Positions 46,421 to 56,536 of a DNA stretch of 64,000 bases are shown here, in pieces; the stretch's first letter is position 1; the number at the start of each line of letters is the position of its first letter. Source of the stretch: Anabaena minutissima FACHB-250 (lineage in GTDB: Bacteria > Cyanobacteriota > Cyanobacteriia > Cyanobacteriales > Nostocaceae). The stretch lies in the NCBI RefSeq assembly GCF_014697125.1, contig NZ_JACJRG010000013.1:62001-126000 (forward strand), read 5' to 3'. The translations under genes were made by a program, and so were the position numbers. The notes under the pieces are model-generated. The model was given only the letters and a program-made list of their open reading frames with translations. It was not told where the DNA came from and did not search any database.

Positions 46421-49400
46421 CTAATCAATCCCCTCAATTCGGTCTTCAACTTCTTGGTACAACTCGCGGAGGCGGTCTAAATTCTCCTCGCTAGTTTCCC
46501 AATAACCGCGACCATTCACTTCCAACAAAGTTGATACAATCTTGCGGAAAGAATGGGGGTTGAGGTTTAGTAACCGTTTCTGCATTTCTTCATCTTTGAT
46601 GAAGGTTTCGTTGGTGTCCTCATAAATCCAGTTATCGACTGCGCCGGCTGTCGCACTCCAACCTGTTGTATTTACCAACCGCTTGGAGAGTTCCCGTACA
46701 CCTTCGTAACCGTGAGACAGCATACCTTCATACCACTTGGGATTTAACAATTTGGTACGGGCATCTAAGCGCACTGTTTCGGATAATGTGCGGACTTGGG
46801 CGTTGGCTGTGGTGGTGTCTGCAATGTAGGATGCTGGTTTTTTACCATCACCACGCAGACTTGCTACTAGCTTGGTGGGGTCTGAGTCGAAGTAGTGGGA
46901 AACGTCCGTTAAGCTAATCTCTGATGAATCCAGGTTTTGGAAAGTCGCATCAGCAGTTTTCAAGGTGCTTTCAAACAGCTGTCGGGATTCGTCCATCATT
47001 CCGGGGTTATCGGAATTGAAGGAGAAGGATTTGCGGTTGAGGTACATTTCCTGTAACTCGGCTTCGCTGTCCCATGTGCTGTTCTCTACCGCCAAGTTGA
47101 TATTTGACGAGTAAGAACCGGAAGCGTTGGAGAAAACACGGGTTGCTGCTTGTCTGAGGTTAATTCCCATTTCCTCAGCTTGCTTCAAAGCGTGTTTGCG
47201 GACAAAGTTCATTTCTAAGGGTTCATCCGCTTCCGCCGCCATCTTCACACCTTGGTCTAGCAGGTTCATCTGGTTGATGAACAAGTCGCGGAATACACCA
47301 GAACAATTAATGACTACATCAATTCTGGGTCGTCCCAACTCTTCTAGGGGTATTAACTCCAACTTGTTCACCCGTCCCAAAGCATCGGGAACTGGACGTA
47401 CACCGACCATCCACATGATTTGTGCTAGGGATTCGCCGTAGGTTTTGATGTTATCTGTTCCCCAGAGAACGCAGGCGATGGTTTCTGGCCATTTACCTTC
47501 GTTTTCGGCTTTGTTCCGTGCCAATAGCCTATCGACAACGATTTTAGCTGATTGGACTGCGGCGGCAGTGGGGATTGATTGGGGGTCAAGGGCGTGGATG
47601 TTCTTACCTGTGGGCAATACATCCGGGTTGCGGATGGGGTCGCCACCCGGGCCGGGTAGGATGTATTCGCCTTCTAAGCCTTGGAGTAATGCGCCGAGTT
47701 CATTGTCTGCACAAACTTGTTGCAAGCAGAATTCTAAATACTCGAATAGGGGTTTCAAGGCTGAGGTGTCAACTTTGGGATAACCTGCTTGATGCAGGGA
47801 TTCTACCCAAGGTTCTTTTTTACCCATGTTGAAGAAATTCAACTTGGAAATTAAGGAAACTCTTCCTTCTGCGTCGATTTGTTCTTCTACCAAGGCGCGA
47901 ACGGCGGCGCGGGTGGCTAGGGTTATGTCTTGAAGTAGTTGGACATCTTCTAATATGCCCCGATCGCTATTTCGGTAAATTTCGTCAATGTCTCGCCCTA
48001 GGCTGCTGGCGATAATGCGGGGTAGGCTGAGGATTTCTTCTTCCTGACGGTCTAAGCTGGCAATATTTACCAGAGTGGCGATCGCTTCTTCTGCACTTGG
48101 GGGTTTACCAATGACGTGCAAACCACAAGGTAACAACCGAGATTCGATTTCCATCAACTTACGGTAGACGCTGCCGACAATATTATCCCGTTCTTCGGGG
48201 GTCATATCTTTGGCATCGGTTTCTGGCAAGTTGATATCTTTATCCAGGTTGACGATGCGGCATTTATCCATGATCGTGTTGACGATGGGGATACCGCGAC
48301 CGCTATCTTTTAAGGTTTGGTAGGAAGCAATTAACTCGCTGAGTTCTTTCAAACCTTTATACAAACCAGCATTTTCCGCAGGTGGTGTCAGGTAAGAAAT
48401 TGTCTCGGCGTAACTGCGACGTTTCGCAATTGTTGCTTCACTGGGGTTATTGGCTGCGTAATAATACAGGTTGGGAATTGTGCCAATTAGGTTATCTGGG
48501 TAACATTCACCCGACATCCCCATTTGCTTACCTGGCATGAATTCCAAAGAACCGTGTGTACCGAAGTGCAGGACAGCATCAGCACGCCAAACTTGCTCTA
48601 GGTAAGTGTAGTAAGCTGCAAAACCGTGGTGAGGACTAGCGGAACGGGAGAACAACAGCCGCATGGGGTCGCCTTCATAACCAAAGGTAGGCTGTACACC
48701 AATGAAGACATTACCGAATTGCTTACCGTAAATTAACAAGTTCTGCCCGTCGCTGTTGAGGTGTCCTGGTGGTGGCCCCCAGTTTTCTTCTAGGCGTTGG
48801 GAATAAGGTGTAAGTGCCTCATATTCTGGCACTGACATTTTGTAAGCAACGTTAAGTTCAGGACTAGCATACTGTGCTTGCGCGTCGTGGATGACTTGTT
48901 CCATCAACGCTTGAGCATTTTCTGGTAAGTCCTGCACGTCGTAGCCGTTGTTTTTAAGTCCCTGCATCACCTCGAAAATCGAGCCGAATACATCGAGGTA
49001 AGCTGCTGTACCGACGTTCCCTTTATCCGGTGGGAAGCTGAAAACAGTAATGGCAACTTTTTTATTCAGCTTGGGTTTGCGGCGGAGGTTAGCCCACTTT
49101 AAAGCACGTTGGGCAACGGCGGCAACGCGGTCTTGGAGGGCGATCGCTTTGCCGGTTGTGCCATCTCTACCCGATAATATAATTGGCTCGATCGCGCCAT
49201 CTAATTCGGGAATGGCAATTTGTAGAGCTACTTGTATCGGATGTAACCCTAAATCGCTATCTAACCACTCTTCGGTAGTTTGGAAAACCAAAGGCAATGC
49301 CACCATGTAAGGACGGTTGAGGCGTTTGAGTGATTCAATCGCCTTGGGATGGTCTTGTCTAGCCGGTCCACCTACCAAAGCAAAACCAGTTAAAGATATG

Positions 49401-50407
49401 ACTGCATCTACTAACGGTGTTTTCGTAGTCGGTTCGTAGAAATAAGCATCTACAGGCTTGGAGAAGTCTAAACCACCAGCAAATACAGGTAACACCTTTG
49501 CACCCAGGGATTCCAACTCCTGCACCATCGCCACATAATGGGCATCGTCACCCGTAACTAGGTGTGTGCGTTGCAGTACCAACCCCACACAGGGAGCTAA
49601 AGGATCTTTCAAATCGCTGGAAATATCCTTACGAACTGTGTACCAATTGAGGTACTCTCTCACATCCTCAAACATTGTCGGGGCTAAAGGATGCCAAATA
49701 CCCAAATCGGGATAGACTACCGGTGCTTGATATTCGCCAGATGCGGAGTTTTGTTTATCTACAGATTTAAATACGTATTTATCCGTTAGCATCAGCAAGA
49801 AGTTTTCCAGGTTTTCTGGCGAACCTCCCAGCCAATACTGAAAGCTCAACATAAAATTGCGAGCATCTTGTGCTTTGTCCATTGGTAAAAACTTCAGCAC
49901 TTGAGGCAGGGTTCGCAACAACTTCAGCATCCCATCTTGGAAGCCAGCACCGGATTTTTCCTTGCGTTTCCGCATGAATTGAGCGATCGCACTCTTGGAC
50001 TGACCCAACTGTGCCAAGGAAAATGTACCCATTTTATTTAGGCGCATCACCTCTGGCATCGAGGGAAAGACAACGGCTACATCCAAGCGATCGCGGTGTG
50101 GTTCTACTGCTGCTACTACTTTCTGTGCTAAGTCTTCGATAAAAATCAATGAAGCGATAAAGATATTGGCACTCTCGACTTCCCTTTTGAACTCTTCATA
50201 GTTCTCAGGATCTCTAAGTTCCTCAATCAAATAACCACTGATTTCAATCGCCAGGTTGGTATTGTTCGAGTTAATCGTGCGAACCGCTTGCGACAATGCA
50301 CTCTGATACTGGGACTCAAGCACGACATAGACCACCTTAATTAACTTACGTCCGCCTAGGTTATCAGGCGCAATGTGTCTAATGGTGGACTTGACGTGGG
50401 TGAACAT
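46421..50407 (-). CDS. chlH: Magnesium chelatase subunit H
   Basis: A 1328-residue porphyrin-binding catalytic subunit that, with ChlI and ChlD, inserts Mg2+ into protoporphyrin IX, the first step committed to chlorophyll. Full family length. The N-terminal domain starts [19 protein letters not shown]; the cobaltochelatase/CobN body includes [39 protein letters not shown] with conserved His/Glu, and [16 protein letters not shown]. The start ATG 50407 is supported by length and by the upstream AGGAGCAGAGGAAGC region. It is a single gene with its own terminator. Codon use and GC are much more 'core' than those of the AIPR gene downstream. Confidence 0.97.
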   Translation of the reverse strand: MFTHVKSTIRHIAPDNLGGRKLIKVVYVVLESQYQSALSQAVRTINSNNTNLAIEISGYLIEELRDPENYEEFKREVESANIFIASLIFIEDLAQKVVAAVEPHRDRLDVAVVFPSMPEVMRLNKMGTFSLAQLGQSKSAIAQFMRKRKEKSGAGFQDGMLKLLRTLPQVLKFLPMDKAQDARNFMLSFQYWLGGSPENLENFLLMLTDKYVFKSVDKQNSASGEYQAPVVYPDLGIWHPLAPTMFEDVREYLNWYTVRKDISSDLKDPLAPCVGLVLQRTHLVTGDDAHYVAMVQELESLGAKVLPVFAGGLDFSKPVDAYFYEPTTKTPLVDAVISLTGFALVGGPARQDHPKAIESLKRLNRPYMVALPLVFQTTEEWLDSDLGLHPIQVALQIAIPELDGAIEPIILSGRDGTTGKAIALQDRVAAVAQRALKWANLRRKPKLNKKVAITVFSFPPDKGNVGTAAYLDVFGSIFEVMQGLKNNGYDVQDLPENAQALMEQVIHDAQAQYASPELNVAYKMSVPEYEALTPYSQRLEENWGPPPGHLNSDGQNLLIYGKQFGNVFIGVQPTFGYEGDPMRLLFSRSASPHHGFAAYYTYLEQVWRADAVLHFGTHGSLEFMPGKQMGMSGECYPDNLIGTIPNLYYYAANNPSEATIAKRRSYAETISYLTPPAENAGLYKGLKELSELIASYQTLKDSGRGIPIVNTIMDKCRIVNLDKDINLPETDAKDMTPEERDNIVGSVYRKLMEIESRLLPCGLHVIGKPPSAEEAIATLVNIASLDRQEEEILSLPRIIASSLGRDIDEIYRNSDRGILEDVQLLQDITLATRAAVRALVEEQIDAEGRVSLISKLNFFNMGKKEPWVESLHQAGYPKVDTSALKPLFEYLEFCLQQVCADNELGALLQGLEGEYILPGPGGDPIRNPDVLPTGKNIHALDPQSIPTAAAVQSAKIVVDRLLARNKAENEGKWPETIACVLWGTDNIKTYGESLAQIMWMVGVRPVPDALGRVNKLELIPLEELGRPRIDVVINCSGVFRDLFINQMNLLDQGVKMAAEADEPLEMNFVRKHALKQAEEMGINLRQAATRVFSNASGSYSSNINLAVENSTWDSEAELQEMYLNRKSFSFNSDNPGMMDESRQLFESTLKTADATFQNLDSSEISLTDVSHYFDSDPTKLVASLRGDGKKPASYIADTTTANAQVRTLSETVRLDARTKLLNPKWYEGMLSHGYEGVRELSKRLVNTTGWSATAGAVDNWIYEDTNETFIKDEEMQKRLLNLNPHSFRKIVSTLLEVNGRGYWETSEENLDRLRELYQEVEDRIEGID

Positions 50408-50862
50408 GCTTCCTCTGCTCCTTTGATGCGTGTTCTCTAATGGAATTGCTTTGCGACTTGTGCCGCCAAAGTTTCAAGATTTTTTTCGGCAATATCAGTT
50501 TTTTATCAGAAAAACCTTACCCAATGGGCATTTTGTCCTCTAACTGACATAAATCGATATAAAAATCGTAAACTTTGTTAACAAACATTAGTAAATAATA
50601 AAAGTAAATGCTCACTATATGTAACAAAAACTTAATATTTTTCGATATGGTATGGCAAATTGCTAATGTTGGGGGTCGGATATAGCCAAAAATATAAATA
50701 TGGATTTTTGTCAAGTATTAACTGGAAAATTTAGGCGAAGTGAATGAAGAGGTAAGGATTCGCTTAGTATTTCCCCATGTTTTCATAGTAGTACGAAATA
50801 AAGGGCGATCGCCTGACTAAAGAATTAACATAAAATCAGATTTACCCAAGGGAGAGAGTGAG
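50408..50862. other. Divergent intergenic region upstream of chlH
   Basis: About 455 AT-rich bases with the chlH promoter (minus) and that of the small antitoxin-like gene (plus). A minus-strand 65-codon open frame here has no protein-like signature. One HIP1-like GGCGATCGCC occurs near 50804. No riboswitch or clear operator recognised. Confidence 0.5.
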
Positions 50863-51108
50863 ATGACGGCTCAAGTTGTAAATACCACCTCAGAATTAAC
50901 TGTCAAGTTGCAAACTCTAGCACCAGAACAGCAACAGCAAGTCTTAGATTTTGTGGAATTTTTAATGCAAAAATATGCTCAACCTGAAAAAACCCAAGAA
51001 CCTCCTCAGCAAAGGGTACTGGGATTAAATGAAGGTGAAATTTGGATGAGTGATGATTTTAATGATCCTTTACCTGATGAATTTTGGATAGGTGAAGTTG
51101 CAGTATGA
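50863..51108 (+). CDS. DUF2281-type antitoxin-like protein
   Basis: An 81-residue protein: a helical N-terminus (ELTVKLQTLAPEQQQQVLDF, VEFLMQKYAQ) characteristic of DUF2281, followed by a disordered, acidic C-terminus (GLNEGEIWMSDDFNDPLPDEFW) that in such pairs wraps around a PIN toxin. Its stop overlaps the ATG of a PIN-like remnant by four bases, so it was part of a VapBC-type pair. The Shine-Dalgarno GGGAGAGAG lies upstream. With the toxin broken it may persist as an orphan. Confidence 0.75.
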   Translation: MTAQVVNTTSELTVKLQTLAPEQQQQVLDFVEFLMQKYAQPEKTQEPPQQRVLGLNEGEIWMSDDFNDPLPDEFWIGEVAV

Positions 51109-51292
51109 AATTATTGTTAGACACTCACGTACTTATTTGGTCGGGAGGAGAGCCAAAAAACTATCAGAGAAGGTTATAAAGACTAGGTTTTATTGGTTGT
51201 ATTTCTGGAAAAAACTGTCCATTTTCAACTATTTTTCAGTTGAAGTCGCGTCTGACTTTTGCCAGCGAGAAGTCCCTATAAGACATGAGTAA
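51105..51292 (+). pseudogene. Truncated, frameshifted PIN-domain toxin
   Basis: ATG 51105 begins MKLLLDTHVLIW, the exact N-terminus of a PIN toxin with its first catalytic Asp, but the frame stops after 24 codons. The adjacent frame continues recognisably with AKKLSEKVIK, the next expected family segment, and then degenerates by ~51290. The remaining catalytic acids are absent. The gene is thus a frameshifted and truncated remnant, paired with the intact DUF2281 antitoxin gene. Confidence 0.75.
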
Positions 51293-51313
51293 TTAAATAA
51301 TTTTGTTTTAAAA

Positions 51314-51532
51314 TCACTGAATATCAATATTTTCTATTTGAGCCTGTAATTTTTGAATCTGTTCGACAGTTAAATCAGTAAATTCAACAATTAATGCGAT
51401 CGCCATACCTTTACTTAGCATATTTATGGCGATTTCCTGAGCTTTTTGTTCTAACCCTAGTTTAAAACCCAGTTCAAAACCTTCTTGAAACCATTCTTGC
51501 CAAATATCTTGGTCAATAACCGATTCACGCAT
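51314..51532 (-). pseudogene. Partial duplicate of the C-terminus of the Rpn-family gene
   Basis: These 72 codons (MRESVIDQDIWQEWFQEGFE at the start) align along their length with the last ~72 residues of the neighbouring Rpn-family protein (MRESVIYQDILQEGLKEGFE). They end with the matching LTVEQIQKLQAQ versus LTMEQLQKLQTQ. The nuclease domain is missing, so this is a fragment produced by a tandem duplication or by recombination with another Rpn copy. Confidence 0.8.
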
Positions 51533-51536
51533 AAAA

Positions 51537-52331
51537 TTATTGGGGTTGAATTTCTTCTGTTTGAGTCTGTAATTTTTGCAACTGTTCCATAGTTAAACCT
51601 GTGACATCGACAATTATTTCCAAACTAATACCTTTATTAATCATTTTGATGGCAATTTCTTGAGTGTTTTGTTCAATCCCTTGTTCAAAGCCTTCTTTAA
51701 GACCTTCTTGTAAAATATCTTGGTAAATCACAGATTCGCGCATAATATCACTCCGCAAAATTCTTTTAATCACGTCCTTATTTAATACTAGCCCAGATAA
51801 CACTGCTGTTGATGCAGCAAGATTACTGCGGATTCTGGTATCCTCCATTGCTTCAATAACTTGAGCTACTTCTTCCAAGGTTCGCGTTTGATCATCAGTT
51901 TGGCTTAAAGTTGCAAACGGTAGTAAACCAGGATAATTAAAAAATAGTTCGGTTGGCTGTTCCCATAGTCGAATTACGTCAAATCTGTGCCAGCTATTTT
52001 CTAAAATAAATTCTGTTTGATAAACTAGCTCAGAATCGCTTGGTTGTAAATAAATTACTACCTGACGCATTTTTTTCTGGGGAAATTTGCGATACCCCCG
52101 TAAGCGATAATCACTCATCCTAAAGGGAATATCGACTTTTGCTCTAGTTTGGAATTCGAGATGGAGGACAATTTGATCCGACTGTAACAAAATTAGTGCA
52201 TCTGCACGTATTGGTTCGAGTGATAATTCAGATGGACTAAGTTCAGTGAGTGTAATTGGTTCATTGAGCAGCCAAGTAGCAAAGTCACTGGAAAATGATT
52301 CGGCAAGAAATTTACAGACGTTATCAAACAT
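51537..52331 (-). CDS. Rpn-family recombination-promoting nuclease / PD-(D/E)XK transposase-like protein
   Basis: A 264-residue protein of the Rpn/DUF4351-related group abundant in cyanobacteria. The PD-(D/E)XK-like core is IRADALILLQ followed by VLHLEFQTRAKVDIPFRMSD, then RLRGYRKF. The C-terminal ~70 residues form a helical EGFEQGIEQNTQEIAIKM region shared with the fragment downstream. E. coli Rpn proteins are DNA endonucleases that raise recombination; in cyanobacteria they are multicopy and mobile-like. Complete with ATG start (MFDNVCKFLAE). Confidence 0.8.
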   Translation of the reverse strand: MFDNVCKFLAESFSSDFATWLLNEPITLTELSPSELSLEPIRADALILLQSDQIVLHLEFQTRAKVDIPFRMSDYRLRGYRKFPQKKMRQVVIYLQPSDSELVYQTEFILENSWHRFDVIRLWEQPTELFFNYPGLLPFATLSQTDDQTRTLEEVAQVIEAMEDTRIRSNLAASTAVLSGLVLNKDVIKRILRSDIMRESVIYQDILQEGLKEGFEQGIEQNTQEIAIKMINKGISLEIIVDVTGLTMEQLQKLQTQTEEIQPQ

Positions 52332-52398
52332 AGCGTGTGATTATATTAAGTACCGTCATGCCTCTGTAATTACTTATACAAATGTTGACTATTAAATC

Positions 52399-53664
52399 AT
52401 GAATCTAGTAGATATTCTCATTCTCTCAAATGGCCCAGGGGAAGTAACGACCTGGGTACGTCCAGTAGTCAAAGCATTGCGAGAACAGCTGGGGAATGAC
52501 CGTGAGGAGGTGCGTATTTCCGTAGTGTTGTCACCATGTCCAAATGCTAGTGGTAAAGAAGCTGCGATCGCACTTTCTTACCCAGAAGTAGACCGAGTAC
52601 AAGCAGCAGAGCATTTTTGGCAGTTTTTGCTATGGGGTAAAACCTTTGAAAATTGGGATTGGCGCGATCGCGGTGTAATTATCTTCTTAGGTGGCGACCA
52701 AATTTTCCCTGTAATCATCGGCAAAAAACTCGGATATCGCACAGTAGTTTACGCCGAATGGGAAGCCAGATGGCATAACTTAATTGACCGCTTCGGAGTC
52801 ATGAACCCAGAATTAACAGCCAAAGTCTCCCCCAAATACACCCACAAATTTACAGTCGTGGGCGACCTAATGCTAGAAGCCCAAAAAAAACTCAGAACTC
52901 AGAACTCAGAACTCAGCACTCCGCACTCAGCACTCATAGGTATTTTACCTGGGTCAAAAGCTGCAAAATTAACCCAAGGAGTACCTTTATTTTTAGCGAT
53001 CGCTGAATATATCCACAGCAAAGCACCCCAAACCAAGTTTGTCATTCCCGTCGCCCCAACTTTGGATTTACCAACTCTAGCCAGTTTTGCCGATTCCCAA
53101 AAAAACCCTTTTGTAGAAACTTTTAACTTCTCTGGTGCTTCCTTGGTTGTCCCAGAACAAAGCAATCAACAACCGATATTGAAAACAGGTAAGGGATTAA
53201 ATGTAGAGCTACACCAAGAAAATCCTGCCTATGATTTATTATCTCATTGTTGTATCTGCCTAACTACCGTCGGCGCAAATACAGCCGAGTTAGGTGCTTT
53301 AGGTGTCCCAATGGTTGTTTTATTACCCACACAACAACTTGATGCTATGCGTTCTTGGGATGGTTTACCAGGATTGTTAGCTAATTTACCAGGGTTGGGT
53401 TCTACCTTTGCAAAAATCATTAATTGGTTATTTCTCAGACGCAAAGGTTTATTAGCTTGGCCAAATATCTGGGCGCAAGAAGAAATAGTCCCAGAACTTG
53501 TAGGTAAACTCCAGCCTCAAGAAGTTGGGGATATAGTGATAGATTTATTGGATCATCCAGAGAAATTGGCAGATATCCGAACCAAGCTAAGAAGCGTCAG
53601 AGGAGAAAGCGGTGCAGCAGATAAGATAGCAAACTTGGTAAAAGAAGAGATAGACAGTTTTTGA
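52399..53664 (+). CDS. Lipid-A-disaccharide synthase-related protein of cyanobacteria
   Basis: A 421-residue GT-B type protein related to LpxB, of the group conserved in cyanobacteria and plants. The N-terminus DILILSNGPGEVTTWVRPVV is its signature glycine-rich start; FLGGDQIFPVIIGKKLGY and the donor-side LTTVGANTAELGALGVPMVV follow. True LpxB joins UDP-diacylglucosamine and lipid X; this group's substrate is not established. Residues ~165-180 (LRTQNSELSTPHSAL) are encoded by an in-frame STRR, placed just before the conserved IGILPGSKAAKL. The insertion falls between the two domains, where it can be tolerated. Confidence 0.85.
   Translation: MNLVDILILSNGPGEVTTWVRPVVKALREQLGNDREEVRISVVLSPCPNASGKEAAIALSYPEVDRVQAAEHFWQFLLWGKTFENWDWRDRGVIIFLGGDQIFPVIIGKKLGYRTVVYAEWEARWHNLIDRFGVMNPELTAKVSPKYTHKFTVVGDLMLEAQKKLRTQNSELSTPHSALIGILPGSKAAKLTQGVPLFLAIAEYIHSKAPQTKFVIPVAPTLDLPTLASFADSQKNPFVETFNFSGASLVVPEQSNQQPILKTGKGLNVELHQENPAYDLLSHCCICLTTVGANTAELGALGVPMVVLLPTQQLDAMRSWDGLPGLLANLPGLGSTFAKIINWLFLRRKGLLAWPNIWAQEEIVPELVGKLQPQEVGDIVIDLLDHPEKLADIRTKLRSVRGESGAADKIANLVKEEIDSF
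52891..52937. repeat. STRR array inside the LpxB-related coding sequence
   Basis: Six to seven CTCAGAA/CTCAGCA heptamers in frame, adding ~15 residues. The array is close to a whole number of codons, so the reading frame survives. Confidence 0.93.
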
Positions 53665-53716
53665 AGTTTTAAGAGTGGTATTTTATGCCTATATTTAGGT
53701 AAAAGCAAGTCAATTT

Positions 53717-54091
53717 TTGTCTGTAAATCCTGATGCAAATTTTCTGGAAAACTTAACTGATCAAGAATATGATATAGAGCATGAAAAGTTGGAAATCATT
53801 AGGAAGCACGTAAGTAAGTTTGATGATTTCTTACCAAATCAAAAGATGATTGAGAGGCTTCAAAAAGCTTTAAATAGCTCGCATAAAATTTATGGGGCTG
53901 ATGCTAGTTTTTATTTTCATGAACTCAAAGAAGCAGCACTAATGGAACAAGGCTATGATTGGTATACGGCTCATCCTATGGCAATAAAATATTATGGTGT
54001 TTCACCTTACAGCTTGTATCATCCTGAAGTAATTAAAGCTTATCCTGACGATTTCAATAGAAATTGGCGAAAAGCTTGGGGAATTGATTAA
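53717..54091 (+). CDS. Possible toxin-domain protein of a two-gene module
   Basis: A 124-residue protein starting at TTG 53717; no ATG is available upstream before a stop at 53696. Charged helices (residues ~10-50) lead into a compact conserved-looking C-terminal half (FYFHELKEAALMEQGYDW, AHPMAIKYYGVSPYSLYHPE, FNRNWRKAWGID) with His, Glu and Asp residues that could be catalytic. This pattern recalls C-terminal domains of polymorphic toxins, but here it stands alone. Only two bases separate it from the next gene, so they form an operon like a toxin/immunity pair. The functional assignment is an inference. Confidence 0.45.
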   Translation: MSVNPDANFLENLTDQEYDIEHEKLEIIRKHVSKFDDFLPNQKMIERLQKALNSSHKIYGADASFYFHELKEAALMEQGYDWYTAHPMAIKYYGVSPYSLYHPEVIKAYPDDFNRNWRKAWGID

Positions 54092-54093
54092 CT

Positions 54094-54675
54094 ATGAAAG
54101 CACTTGATTTAGGCTTAACGGGAAAAGCACGTATTTGGCAGGATGAACCCTTTTATCTTCCTGGTGATTATCGACCTATTTTTTATCCTGTAGTGAATGA
54201 AAGGATAGAAATAATACTGGATAACACAAAAACTGGTTTGTTTTCTCAAAGAGCAGTAATGATGGAGATATTAGCACCTTTAGGGGCTAGGTTTTTGTAT
54301 GGCTGCTTAGGTGCTATTTTTGAACCCAACCACTCTGGCAAGTTAGTATTAAAGCTTAGTATCTCCACTCAATTGGAGCGTCAACTCAACAATGCTCTTG
54401 CATCATCGTTAGATGTAGTTAGAGTTGGTATAAATGAAGAGTACGCTGATCGTGTTGCAGATGGTGCAAAATTAAAGCTGCAAGAAAATGGTATTAGCAA
54501 CTTATTTGGCTCTGGTGAGATTTCTTTTAAATGGGGTGCTTTTGGTGAAATAGGCTCTTCTAAAGCATTTTTTCACGATTTAGCTTATGCAGTGATTGAA
54601 GTAATGGTGAGAGACAAGGCGCGCTTTTATGATATTAAATCTCCGTTGAAAAAGGTTCTTGAACAATCTTGGTAA
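54094..54675 (+). CDS. Partner protein of the preceding gene, possible immunity protein
   Basis: A 193-residue soluble protein (MKALDLGLTGKARIWQDEPF, then YPVVNERIEIILDNTKTGLF) with mixed alpha/beta composition, no signal peptide and no enzyme motif I recognise. It starts two bases after the upstream stop, so the two are translated together. If the first gene is a toxin, this would be its immunity protein; alternatively both are parts of an unknown enzyme or regulator. The gene pair is AT-rich compared with the LpxB-related gene before it. Confidence 0.45.
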   Translation: MKALDLGLTGKARIWQDEPFYLPGDYRPIFYPVVNERIEIILDNTKTGLFSQRAVMMEILAPLGARFLYGCLGAIFEPNHSGKLVLKLSISTQLERQLNNALASSLDVVRVGINEEYADRVADGAKLKLQENGISNLFGSGEISFKWGAFGEIGSSKAFFHDLAYAVIEVMVRDKARFYDIKSPLKKVLEQSW

Positions 54676-54753
54676 ACCTTGGATTTGGTAGCCATTAGAT
54701 GAGAAAGTAACTCTGTTCTCTCATCATGGCTAAGGTTTCACAAATTTACTCTG

Positions 54754-55140
54754 TTAATCCGAAGATTGTCCGTCACGTCGCCCTAATTCATAAATCCCAC
54801 AACCCATACAAGCAAGTATACCTGTACTAATAGCCCAGCTACGTCCTAAGCTTATTTCCACTCCCCAGTTACATAAAGCACCAATTACCAAAAATGGCAC
54901 AATACTAAAGAGTGAAGCGTAAAAGGCATTTTGGGCTTCTCTGGCTTTGCGAGTTTTTTCAAATTCTGTTTGGCTAGTATAAAGCGATCGCTCGGCAAAA
55001 TTAAACCAACGGTTGAGTTGTTCCATTACCCATTCACTCAACGGGGAAAAAGCTAGGTATAACGCCAAAGACCACAAACTTGCTCCAGCGATCGCAACTG
55101 TATTTATTTCAAAACGGAAAGGTAATATCTCAGTCAGCAT
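54754..55140 (-). CDS. Small membrane protein of unknown function
   Basis: A 128-residue protein with three probable transmembrane segments: ~14-32 (VAIAGASLWSLALYLAF), ~75-92 (FYASLFSIVPFLVIGAL) and ~100-117 (WAISTGILACMGCGIY). The loop between first and second is long, charged and helical (NRWFNFAERSLYTSQTEFEK). Ends in a short hydrophilic tail. No named family recognised. It is convergent with the putative toxin/immunity pair and followed upstream by a long gene-free stretch. Confidence 0.65.
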   Translation of the reverse strand: MLTEILPFRFEINTVAIAGASLWSLALYLAFSPLSEWVMEQLNRWFNFAERSLYTSQTEFEKTRKAREAQNAFYASLFSIVPFLVIGALCNWGVEISLGRSWAISTGILACMGCGIYELGRRDGQSSD

Positions 55141-55826
55141 GGCTTTGGTGCGTCCTGCAAATGGTTCGATTGATGCTTGATCTCATGGACAATCAACTTA
55201 TTCAGCAATTTTAAGCATAAAAGTTAACAATATTTTGCACGCTTGACAACTATCCCCTGGATAATCTGCCTTTTGATTGATTTGAGCAGTTTCAAATTAC
55301 ATATGTTAACTAGTAAATATACATAAAATATAAGTGTTTAAAATTCTACTCAGGCTATAACTAGCAATGTTTACTACAAATTTATTCTTCAAGATAAAAA
55401 TTTACCTTTTTATAATTAATTAACTGATACGAAACAACAATATGTAAAAGTTTATTCATCCACTATTTCAGTATTTCAGGTGCTATGTTTATTTTGGTCA
55501 TAGCCCAATACTTAAGTATATACATAAATACTGTACTTAATATTCAATAAATTATAGCTACAAGCAGCTATTAAATAGCAAAAAAGCGGTTATTAAAATA
55601 AAATTTATAAATAGTTTGACACTAAAAAGTCTTATAGATTAAGCTATTTGACTGTATAAGTAAAAACTCGTAAGTATATACCCAGATATCAAATCTAATA
55701 ATTCATGTAAAGTGCTTTTTCTCCATGAAGAATGTAAAGTTTTGGTTGAGATTTACCAGAGTATTTACAAAAAAAATTAAATAAATTCTCTTTTGTTAAA
55801 TTTAGGTGGCTGAAGGAATAAAAATA
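55141..55826. other. Long AT-rich intergenic region
   Basis: About 686 bases of AT-rich DNA between divergent genes. I see no reading frame, terminator, palindrome longer than ~8 bp or repeat match. It should contain the promoters of the small membrane protein (minus) and the M23 peptidase (plus). Confidence 0.5.
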
Positions 55827-56525
55827 ATGAATAAGCGGCGATTAGAAGTATTTATTGGCAAAGCTACACTATTAGTTTTAAGTATAAGTATTGTTAGCTA
55901 CATCACTCTATTACCCAGATTCGAGATTGTGAGAGCTAGAGAAATAAAATCAAATACAGTAGCCAGAGGTAATGCTTGGTCAGCAGCATCTTTTCCTGTA
56001 GAGAATTTTCAAGCCTACACCTCTGCGTTTGGCTACCGTCGTTCTGCTACAGGTGTTGATAATTGGGAATTTCACAATGGTTTAGATATTGCTACACCAC
56101 AAGGTAGTTATATTCGCAATTGGTGGGGTGGTACAGTCATTAAAGTGAGCGATCGCGGTGCTTGTGGTACTCACATAGTAATTAAATCTGGACAATGGGA
56201 ACACACCTATTGCCATATGGAAGGTAATGTAGAAACCTCTAATGGTCGGCGTTTTATGATTGATCGTGCAGGTGGAATCCAAATTTTGGAAGGCCAAACA
56301 ATTCCCACAGGAGCGAGAATTGGCAGAGTTGGGATGACTGGACGCACCACAGTCCCTCACCTGCACTGGGTAATGAAGTACGCTAATAACTATGTAGATC
56401 CAGCAATGGTGTTAAGAGAAATGTTTTCCCAGCAGCAAATTGCTAGAGGTAATTCGCAGTTAAATACTCAGCAATCACAAGTGATCATCCAAGAGTCGAA
56501 AAATACACGCGATTTTGGTGATTGA
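55827..56525 (+). CDS. M23-family (LytM-type) peptidoglycan endopeptidase
   Basis: A 232-residue protein from ATG 55827 (MNKRRLEVFIGKATLLVLS); a GTG at 55806 would add seven residues. The basic start and hydrophobic stretch (~9-30) form a signal peptide or anchor, placing it in the periplasm. The zinc site is complete: HNGLDIATP (H..D) and VPHLHWVMKY (HxH), with THIVIKSGQWEHTYCHME between. Such enzymes cut peptide cross-links in the wall and can be important for septum or hormogonium morphology. A Gln/Ser-rich tail follows the domain. Monocistronic. Confidence 0.9.
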   Translation: MNKRRLEVFIGKATLLVLSISIVSYITLLPRFEIVRAREIKSNTVARGNAWSAASFPVENFQAYTSAFGYRRSATGVDNWEFHNGLDIATPQGSYIRNWWGGTVIKVSDRGACGTHIVIKSGQWEHTYCHMEGNVETSNGRRFMIDRAGGIQILEGQTIPTGARIGRVGMTGRTTVPHLHWVMKYANNYVDPAMVLREMFSQQQIARGNSQLNTQQSQVIIQESKNTRDFGD

Positions 56526-56536
56526 AAATCTGGGGT

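Noticed and set aside
47425..47783. Several open frames opposite or out of frame within chlH
   Set aside because: They are shadows of the strongly coding chlH sequence.
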